The translations under genes were made by a program, and so were the position numbers. Below are positions 1 through 4,164 of a stretch of 5,122 bases of DNA, piece after piece. Under the pieces are notes generated by a model that worked only from the letters and a program-made list of their open reading frames with translations, was not told the origin of the DNA and made no database searches. This stretch comes from Burkholderiales bacterium (GTDB lineage: Bacteria > Pseudomonadota > Gammaproteobacteria > Burkholderiales > Usitatibacteraceae), in NCBI GenBank assembly GCA_017880705.1, contig JADGRS010000262.1:1-5122 (forward strand), given 5' to 3'. Each line of letters begins with the position of its first letter. Within the stretch, counting starts at the first letter, position 1.

Positions 1-68
1 GGGCGGACCTTGCGGACCGCCGCCGTGACGGCGCCGGAATAGGTGTCGAGAAGATCGGAGTCGCCCAT
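1..68 (-). CDS. N-terminus of a probable S1C (HtrA/Deg-like) serine protease, partial
   Basis: Only the first 22 codons are inside the window; the gene continues past the left edge. Reading the minus strand from the ATG at 68-66 gives MGDSDLLDTYSGAVTAAV followed by RKVRP. The pattern 'DLLD-x-YS-x-AV-x-x-AV-x-x-V-x-P' resembles the opening of short cytoplasmic or periplasmic trypsin-like (S1C) proteases, where it leads into a 'PAVV' strand before the catalytic domain. None of the catalytic His-Asp-Ser residues is visible, so the assignment rests on this short motif recalled from family members. The frame is open upstream to position 143, and a GTG at 98-96 is an alternative start adding ten residues. 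The ribosome site before the ATG is poor (GGA very close to the start). The gene lies 75 bases downstream of the pirin stop on the same strand and could be read through from that operon. Confidence 0.5.
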   Translation of the reverse strand, partial: MGDSDLLDTYSGAVTAAVRKVR

Positions 69-80
69 TCGTCCGAAATG

Positions 81-93
81 GGGGACGCTCCCC
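81..93. repeat. Small perfect inverted repeat in the pirin-protease gap
   Basis: GGGGA-CGC-TCCCC is a 5-base-pair stem with a 3-base loop, lying between the pirin stop codon and the ATG of the partial protease gene. No T-run follows on the minus strand, so it is not a convincing intrinsic terminator. It overlaps the region where a ribosome site for the downstream gene would be expected. It may be chance in G+C-rich sequence. Confidence 0.3.
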
Positions 94-143
94 GCCACTG
101 CAAGCCCCGCGCGCAGGCGCCTTGGGACGGCGCGGCCCGGTGA

Positions 144-1019
144 TCAATCCTCCAGCACGCCCATGCGCCCGGTGCGGTACGCGACTTCGGCGGCCCGCAC
201 CTGCTCGACGCTGTTCATCACGAAGGGGCCATGGAAGACGAGCGGGCCCTCGGCCGGCGATCCGCCCAGGACCATCACCTCGAGCTGGCCCGAGCCCGCG
301 TTCTCGATGCGCACCGCGCCGTCGGTGCCCGCGAAGACGGCGAGATTGCCGGTCGTCGCGCGGGCCTCGCCGATGCGCGCCTCGCCCTCGATCACGTAGG
401 CCCCGACCTCGAACCCCGGCGGAATCGCGGCTTCGAACGCCCGCGCCCGTTCGACCGTCACGTGCCACAGGAGGAGCGGCATGAGGGTCGAGGCGGGTCC
501 CTCGCGCCCCGCGAACTCGCCGGCGATGACGCGCACGCTCGCGCCTTCGACCTGCGCCGCGGGAATGTTGTCCGCGGCTATGCGCTGGTAGCGCGGCTCC
601 ATCGTCTTCAACGCGCGCGGCAACGACGTCCAGAGCTGGATCCCGTGCATCGTGAGCTCGGCTTCATTCTCGGCGAGGGGACGCTCGGCGTGAATGATCC
701 CGCGGCCGGACGTCATCCACTGCGCGCCGCCCTTCGACACGATGCCGGTATGCCCGGCGGAATCGCGATGCTCGTTGCGTCCCGACAGCAGGTACGTCAC
801 CGTCTCGATCCCCGCGTGCGGGTGCGGGCCCACGCCATCTTCGCCCGGCTTCACGCGGAAGGGGCCGAAATGGTCGAGGAAGACCCAGGGCCCCACAGAA
901 TGGCGCTCGCGAAAGGGCAGCGCGCGGCGCACGGTGAACGTGCCCACCGGCGCGATCTGCGAATCGGCGAGATGCTCGACCGCGCGCACCCTGCGCTTCT
1001 CGAGTTGCGCAGCCGTCAT
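144..1019 (-). CDS. Pirin family protein (bicupin, classical pirin type)
   Basis: This 291-residue protein is a two-domain cupin of the pirin family, cytoplasmic by its lack of signal or membrane segments. The N-terminal cupin carries the usual metal ligands: His66 and His68 in 'GPHPHAGIETVTYLL', and His110 and Glu112 in 'GIIHAE'. The C-terminal cupin spans about residues 175-255, and the chain closes with the pirin-typical 'HGPFVMN' (263-269). Family members include nuclear pirin in animals and bacterial pirins, some with quercetin 2,3-dioxygenase activity; the substrate here cannot be read from sequence. I chose the ATG at 1019 because it opens 'MTAAQLEKRRV', matches family length and overlaps the DoxX stop codon as ATGA. 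Upstream codons in this frame (to 1202) are only the antiparallel-frame shadow of the DoxX gene. Last gene of the three-gene operon; expression is probably coupled to doxX. Confidence 0.93.
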   Translation of the reverse strand: MTAAQLEKRRVRAVEHLADSQIAPVGTFTVRRALPFRERHSVGPWVFLDHFGPFRVKPGEDGVGPHPHAGIETVTYLLSGRNEHRDSAGHTGIVSKGGAQWMTSGRGIIHAERPLAENEAELTMHGIQLWTSLPRALKTMEPRYQRIAADNIPAAQVEGASVRVIAGEFAGREGPASTLMPLLLWHVTVERARAFEAAIPPGFEVGAYVIEGEARIGEARATTGNLAVFAGTDGAVRIENAGSGQLEVMVLGGSPAEGPLVFHGPFVMNSVEQVRAAEVAYRTGRMGVLED

Positions 1020-1417
1020 GACTTGTCCACGCTGTAGCGGCCGGGGCCGAACGCGAAGACCATCAGCATCCCGCCCGTGATCGCCACGTTCTTCAGGAAA
1101 TTGATCTGCTGGCCCATCTTCTGCGCGGCTTCCGCGGCCCAGAAATCGTGGAAGATGATCGCGGCGAGGAGCGTGAAGCCGGCAAGCAGGAGGGCCACCC
1201 AACGCGCCTTGAATCCGGCGACGAGCGCGATCCCGCCGCCCAGCTCGGTGAGGATCGTGAGCGGGAGCAAGACGCCGATCATCGGCAAGCCCTTGGCCGC
1301 CATGTAGCCCGCGGTGCCGTCGTAGCCCGTGATCTTTCCGAATCCCGAGATGAGGAAGATGACCGCGAGCAGGATGCGTCCGGCGAGCGCGGCGAGATGC
1401 TGGGTGTTTGAATTCAT
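1016..1417 (-). CDS. DoxX family membrane protein, YqjF-like
   Basis: The 133-residue protein has four likely membrane helices at about residues 8-27, 45-66, 72-90 and 106-124, the standard DoxX layout and length. It closely follows what I recall of E. coli YqjF: 'ARILL..IFLISGFGKITGY' in helix 1, 'ELGGGIALV' in helix 2, 'AGFTLLAA' and 'IFH' in helix 3, 'FLKN..I.GG' in helix 4, and a 'GPG.YS.D' tail. DoxX-family proteins sit in the inner membrane and are linked to quinone or thiosulfate redox and to responses to aromatic or oxidising compounds; the exact reaction of the YqjF group is not established. The start is fixed by a strong AAGGAG six bases upstream. It is the middle gene of the operon, 16 bases after the YhhW-type pirin and overlapping the next pirin by four bases. 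Confidence 0.92.
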   Translation of the reverse strand: MNSNTQHLAALAGRILLAVIFLISGFGKITGYDGTAGYMAAKGLPMIGVLLPLTILTELGGGIALVAGFKARWVALLLAGFTLLAAIIFHDFWAAEAAQKMGQQINFLKNVAITGGMLMVFAFGPGRYSVDKS

Positions 1418-1423
1418 TCTCTT

Positions 1424-1429
1424 CTCCTT
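1424..1429 (-). promoter_or_regulatory. Strong ribosome binding site of the DoxX gene
   Basis: On the minus strand AAGGAG lies six bases before the ATG at 1417. It is the best Shine-Dalgarno sequence in the window and fills most of the 16-base gap after the upstream pirin stop codon. The flanking pirin genes have weak sites by comparison, which suggests that DoxX is the most strongly translated product of the operon. Confidence 0.8.
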
Positions 1430-1433
1430 TTGG

Positions 1434-2135
1434 TTAGACGAGGTCGAACAACAGCACTTCGGCGCCGCGGCCCTTCTCGATGGCCACCTTGCTGTCGCCG
1501 CCGGCGAGCTTCATCGCATCTCCGGCGCGCAGCGGCTGGCCGTTCACTTGCGCTTCGCCGCGAACGACATGCACGTAGATGCGCCGATCGGGCCGAGGCT
1601 CGAAATTCACCTTCTCGTCGCCGTCGACCAGGGCCGCGTAGAGGTCGGCGTCCTGGTGCAGGCGAACCGATCCTTCACGCCCATCGGACGAAGCGATGAG
1701 GCGCAGCTTTCCACGCTTGGACGCCTCGTCGAAATGCTTCTCTTCGTAGCTCGGCTCCACGCCGCGCTCGCTGGGCTCGATCCAGATCTGGAGGAAGTGG
1801 ACCGGGTCCCGATCGGATGCGTTGTACTCGCTGTGCCTTACGCCCTTGCCGGCGCTCATGCGCTGCACGTCGCCGGGACGAATGACGGAGCCGTTGCCCA
1901 TCGAATCCTTGTGCGCGAGAGCGCCCTCGAGCACGTAGCTGATGATTTCCATGTCGCGATGCCCATGGGTGCCAAAGCCTTGGCCGGGCTGGACGCGGTC
2001 TTCGTTGATGACGCGAAGAGGACCGAATCCCATGTGGTGGGGGTCGTGGTAGTCGGCAAATGAGAAGGTATGGAACGACTTGAGCCAGCCGTGATCGGCA
2101 AGACCGCGTTCCTCGCTGCGACGAATCTCTTTCAT
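1434..2135 (-). CDS. Pirin family bicupin, YhhW-type (quercetin 2,3-dioxygenase-like)
   Basis: The 233-residue length matches E. coli YhhW, a pirin shown to cleave quercetin in vitro, and the sequence resembles it strongly as I recall it: 'ERG.A.HGWL.S.HTFSFA.Y' near the start, 'MGF..LRVIN.D', 'GQGFGTH.H.DMEI..YVLEG' and 'DSMGN'. The predicted metal ligands are all present: His57 and His59 in 'THGHRDME', and His101 and Glu103 in 'GVRHSEY'. The second cupin covers about residues 150-230 and ends 'EVLLFDLV'. No signal peptide or membrane segment is visible, so it should be cytoplasmic. It is the first gene of the operon, read away from the LysR gene across the AT-rich control region. The start at 2135 gives 'MKEIRRSEERG', as expected for the family; the ribosome site is weak, with AGG directly before the ATG. 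True substrate unknown. Confidence 0.94.
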   Translation of the reverse strand: MKEIRRSEERGLADHGWLKSFHTFSFADYHDPHHMGFGPLRVINEDRVQPGQGFGTHGHRDMEIISYVLEGALAHKDSMGNGSVIRPGDVQRMSAGKGVRHSEYNASDRDPVHFLQIWIEPSERGVEPSYEEKHFDEASKRGKLRLIASSDGREGSVRLHQDADLYAALVDGDEKVNFEPRPDRRIYVHVVRGEAQVNGQPLRAGDAMKLAGGDSKVAIEKGRGAEVLLFDLV

Positions 2136-2154
2136 CCTATGGCCCCGTGTCTGA

Positions 2155-2172
2155 CATTCAATCTGAACGATG
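2155..2172 (+). repeat. Direct-repeat element copy 1 (CATTC...CTGAAC.ATG)
   Basis: CATTC, then AAT, then CTGAAC followed by GATG. It is matched by a second copy at 2227-2248 with a longer spacer. This copy contains the perfect inverted repeat TTCA-ATC-TGAA and lies about where the early transcribed region of the pirin operon would be if the minus-strand promoter proposed here is right. Possible regulator half-sites; chance similarity is not excluded. Confidence 0.35.
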
Positions 2173-2173
2173 T

Positions 2174-2202
2174 GGTATATGATGCGCTTGAATATTTCTA
2201 AA
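2174..2202 (-). promoter_or_regulatory. Candidate sigma-70 promoter of the pirin-DoxX-pirin operon
   Basis: On the minus strand TTTAGA (2202-2197) and TATACC (2179-2174) are separated by 17 bases. Each matches its consensus at four of six positions. A weak -35 and -10 pair is what would be expected of a promoter needing an activator such as the divergent LysR protein. Transcription would begin near 2167, leaving a leader of about 30 bases before the ATG at 2135. Confidence 0.4.
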
Positions 2203-2218
2203 TAAACATAAATATATT
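2188..2218 (+). promoter_or_regulatory. Candidate promoter of the LysR gene
   Basis: TTGAAT (2188-2193, matching TTGA of the -35) and TATATT (2213-2218, five of six for the -10) are separated by 19 bases, longer than ideal. It overlaps the candidate minus-strand promoter, which would fit mutual interference or autoregulation by the LysR protein. The AT-rich surroundings allow other placements. Confidence 0.3.
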
Positions 2219-2226
2219 GGTCATAT

Positions 2227-2248
2227 CATTCGAAATAACTGAACAATG
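2227..2248 (+). repeat. Direct-repeat element copy 2, running into the LysR start codon
   Basis: CATTC, then GAAATAA, then CTGAAC followed by AATG, whose ATG is the LysR start codon. It resembles the element at 2155-2172. The placement of CTGAACA directly before the start means there is no recognisable Shine-Dalgarno sequence for the LysR gene. A protein bound here would block LysR expression. Confidence 0.35.
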
Positions 2249-3148
2249 CGGTTGAGTCTGGAAGCCCTTCAGGTGCTGGATGCCATCGACCGCAAAGGAT
2301 CCTTCGCAGCGGCTGCCGAGGACCTTCATCGCGTCCCGTCAGCGATCACTTACTCCGTGAGGCAGCTGGAGGAGGGATTGGGCATCGATCTGTTCGACCG
2401 CAGCGGCCACCGTGCCGTGCTGACGGACGCGGGACGAGAGCTCCTGAGCGAAGGCCGCAGGCTGCTGCAGGCCGCGGCGGATCTCGAATGCCGGGTGCAG
2501 CAGGTCGCCAAGGGCTGGGAGTCTGAGCTGCGCCTGGCGATCGACACGGTGATCGGCATGGACGCCACCTTCGCCCTCGCCTCGGAGTTCTACCAGAAGC
2601 AATCGGGCACGCGGCTTCGCTTCATGCAGGAAGTGCTGGGCGGAACGTGGGACGCGCTTGCCTCGGGCCGCGCGGACCTCGCGATCGGCGCCGGCGGCGA
2701 CGCGCCGGCGGGACGCAGCTACGCGACGAAGCCCCTGGGGCGCGTCGAGATGGTGTTCGTCGCGGCGCCGTTCCACGCGATCTGCAACGAGCCCCAGCCC
2801 CTCACCGCGGAGATCATCCAGCGTTATCGCGCGGTGAGCGTCGCGGATTCGTCGCGCCTGCTTGCGCCGCGAACGGTGGGGCTGCTCTCGGGCCAGGACG
2901 TGCTCACGGTTCCATCGATGGACGCGAAAGCTGCGGCCCACATCGCGGGACTCGGCGTGGGATTCCTGCCCCGCTGGATCGCCGAGCGCGAGGCGCTCGC
3001 CGGGACCCTGCGCGTCCTCGCGGTCGATGCGCCGCGCCCCATCGCCGAGCTGCTCGTCGCGTGGCGCCCCGGCCAGGAAGGAAAGGCACTCAAGTGGTTC
3101 GTGAAGCGCCTCGAGGATCCGCTGGTGGCGGCGGGACTCCTGTCGTGA
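2246..3148 (+). CDS. LysR family transcriptional regulator, YhaJ-like
   Basis: At 300 residues this is a standard LysR regulator. Residues 1-60 form the winged helix-turn-helix ('LEALQVLDAIDRKGSFAAAA', then 'VPSAITYSVRQLEE' as recognition helix, then 'LFDRSGHRAVLTDAG'), followed by a linker helix to about 90 and an effector-binding domain of two periplasmic-binding-protein-like lobes (about 93-290). Similarity to E. coli YhaJ, as recalled, extends beyond the DNA-binding part: 'RADLAIGA', 'VFVAAP.H', 'IAGLGVGFLP' and 'LLVAWR'. YhaJ activates yqjF in response to 2,4-dinitrotoluene or its breakdown products. The divergent operon contains a YqjF-like gene, so it is the obvious target. The start is chosen because the conserved fold begins at residue 3; no Shine-Dalgarno sequence precedes it. 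The stop codon overlaps the next gene's GTG. The natural inducer is unknown. Confidence 0.93.
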   Translation: MRLSLEALQVLDAIDRKGSFAAAAEDLHRVPSAITYSVRQLEEGLGIDLFDRSGHRAVLTDAGRELLSEGRRLLQAAADLECRVQQVAKGWESELRLAIDTVIGMDATFALASEFYQKQSGTRLRFMQEVLGGTWDALASGRADLAIGAGGDAPAGRSYATKPLGRVEMVFVAAPFHAICNEPQPLTAEIIQRYRAVSVADSSRLLAPRTVGLLSGQDVLTVPSMDAKAAAHIAGLGVGFLPRWIAEREALAGTLRVLAVDAPRPIAELLVAWRPGQEGKALKWFVKRLEDPLVAAGLLS

Positions 3149-4056
3149 GCGCCTATCGGGGCCGCTTCGCGCCCTCGCCGACGGGGCCGCTGCACTTCGG
3201 CTCGCTCATCGCAGCGCTCGCGAGCTTCCTCGACGCGCGCGCGGCGGGCGGGGAATGGATCGTTCGCATCGAGGACGTCGACGAATCGCGCACGGTTCCG
3301 GGCGCGGGCGACGCGATCCTTCGCCAGCTCGAGGCCTTCGGCTTCGAATGGGACGGCGCCGTCGCCTGGCAGAGCCGCCGCACGCATCTATACGAGGCGG
3401 CGCTCGCGCGCTTGCGCGCCCAGGGACTCATCTACCGCTGCCGCTGCTCGCGGCGCGAGATCGCGGACTCGGCGCTGCACGGAGTCGAAGGCGCGATCTA
3501 TCCGGGCACCTGTCGCGCCCTTGGAGTCGATCCCTCGACCCCGGGCGCCGACCGGCTCCTCGTCGCCGGCGCGACGCTTGCGTTCGACGATCGCGTGCAA
3601 GGGCGCATCTCGCAGGACGTCACGCGGGAGATCGGCGACTTCGTGCTGAAGCGCCGCGATGCGCTCCACGCCTACCAGCTCGCCGTGGTGGTCGACGATG
3701 CGGACCAGGGCATCACCGACGTCGTTCGCGGCGCGGACCTGCTGCACTCCACGCCGCGGCAGGTCCTGCTGCAGCGCCTGCTGGGATTTGCCACGCTTCG
3801 CTACCTTTATTTCCCCGTCGCGACCCACGAGAGCGGAGAAAAGCTCTCCAAGCAGACGCTCGCCGCCGCGGCCGACGATCGCGAGGCGGTGGCGCTGCTC
3901 GGCGCGGGGCTGCGCTTCCTCGGCCAGGAAGCGCCGGACGCGGCGGCGCCGCGGGAAATCCTCCGGCACGCCATCGCGGGGTGGTCGCCGGATGCCATCC
4001 CGCGTCGCACCGAGCTCGCGGTCGGCGCGGCTTCGGCCGGAAACCGGGGCGTATAA
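3145..4056 (+). CDS. gluQ: Glutamyl-Q tRNA(Asp) synthetase (GluQ-RS)
   Basis: This paralogue of the glutamyl-tRNA synthetase catalytic core (303 residues, no anticodon-binding domain) activates glutamate and attaches it to the queuosine base at the wobble position of tRNA-Asp. The class I signatures are clear: 'FAPSPTGPLHFGSL' with the HIGH-like HFGS at 17-20, and the KMSKS-like 'GEKLSKQ' at 231-237. The zinc-site pattern of GluQ-RS is present at Cys99, Cys101, Tyr119 and Cys123. 'DFVLKRRD' (165-172), 'YQLAVVVDDADQGITDVVRG' (177-196) and 'DLL.STPRQ' are further family motifs. Translation starts at a GTG giving (M)SAYRGRFAPSP; this is the only start that keeps the conserved N-terminus close to the end, and it overlaps the LysR stop as GTGA. 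The in-frame codons upstream (from 2647) are a shadow of the LysR gene. Ribosome site weak (GGGA), so coupling to LysR translation is likely. Confidence 0.96.
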   Translation: MSAYRGRFAPSPTGPLHFGSLIAALASFLDARAAGGEWIVRIEDVDESRTVPGAGDAILRQLEAFGFEWDGAVAWQSRRTHLYEAALARLRAQGLIYRCRCSRREIADSALHGVEGAIYPGTCRALGVDPSTPGADRLLVAGATLAFDDRVQGRISQDVTREIGDFVLKRRDALHAYQLAVVVDDADQGITDVVRGADLLHSTPRQVLLQRLLGFATLRYLYFPVATHESGEKLSKQTLAAAADDREAVALLGAGLRFLGQEAPDAAAPREILRHAIAGWSPDAIPRRTELAVGAASAGNRGV

Positions 4057-4057
4057 T
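4052..4057 (+). promoter_or_regulatory. Consensus -10 box (TATAAT) over the gluQ stop codon
   Basis: GGGGCGTATAATTCG contains a perfect TATAAT in otherwise G+C-rich sequence; its TAA also ends gluQ. Transcription would begin near 4064, giving the adaptor gene a leader of about 100 bases. No good -35 box is present at 15-18 bases upstream (the sequence there reads GGCTTCGG), and there is no TG for an extended -10, so an activator may be needed or the promoter may be weak. Confidence 0.5.
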
Positions 4058-4080
4058 TCGACGACGCTGCGGCGACGAAT
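4056..4080. repeat. 25-base imperfect dyad at the putative adaptor promoter start site
   Basis: ATTCG-A-CG-A-CG, a CTG centre, then CG-G-CG-A-CGAAT. Nine of eleven arm positions pair, with symmetric mismatches at 4061/4075 and 4064/4072. It begins inside the gluQ stop codon, overlaps the last base of the -10 and covers the expected transcription start. That is a typical place and size for a repressor operator (for example TetR or MarR family) of an efflux operon. It could instead be an RNA hairpin at the gluQ 3' end, but no T-run follows, so an intrinsic terminator is unlikely. Confidence 0.45.
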
Positions 4081-4151
4081 CCAATTGCGCGCCCCCCGGC
4101 ATCCAACCGGATACAAGTGCGCTCCCCACCCGGGAAACTCGGCGCCGGACC

Positions 4152-4156
4152 GAAGG
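4152..4156 (+). promoter_or_regulatory. Likely ribosome binding site of the adaptor gene
   Basis: GAAGG lies eight bases before the ATG at 4165 and supports this start. It is embedded in CGAAG-G-CTTCG, so a small hairpin could partly hide it. Between 4081 and 4151 I see no gene; the only other symmetry is the short ATCC-AACC-GGAT repeat at 4101-4112. Confidence 0.5.
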
Positions 4157-4164
4157 CTTCGACC

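Larger units (their letters stand above)
2136..2245. promoter_or_regulatory. AT-rich divergent control region between the pirin operon and the LysR gene
   Basis: This 110-base gap separates two divergent gene starts. Its right half is exceptionally AT-rich for this genome: 2191-2245 has 11 G or C in 55 bases (20%). LysR regulators typically bind such divergent regions at imperfect dyads of T-N11-A type and control both themselves and the opposite operon. Symmetry visible here includes TTCA-ATC-TGAA (2157-2167), ATATTT/AAATAT arms (2192-2197 and 2210-2215) and ATATGA/TCATAT (2177-2182 and 2221-2226). Which of these is the real operator cannot be decided by eye. Confidence 0.75.

Noticed and set aside
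231..1037. Long plus-strand open frame (268 codons) opposite the classical pirin
   Set aside because: Antisense shadow of a clear pirin gene; its sequence is rich in Arg, His and Ala with no family resemblance.
1020..1202. N-terminal extension of the classical pirin to position 1202, giving a 352-residue protein
   Set aside because: The extra residues are low-complexity, Arg- and Gly-rich and lie wholly over the DoxX gene in another frame. The ATG at 1019 gives the usual family length and an ATGA overlap.
2188..2248. AT-rich stretch as a scar of horizontal transfer or an attachment site
   Set aside because: The low G+C is confined to the divergent promoter; flanking genes have normal composition and there is no integrase, tRNA gene or direct-repeat boundary.
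2647..3144. Extension of the GluQ-RS frame upstream to 2647, a possible fusion
   Set aside because: This part is an Arg/Pro/Gly-rich out-of-frame reading of the LysR gene with no recognisable domain. The conserved synthetase N-terminus begins at the GTG at 3145.
4056..4080. Intrinsic terminator for gluQ
   Set aside because: The dyad has two mismatches and is followed by CCAATTGCGC rather than a T-run, so it does not fit a rho-independent terminator.
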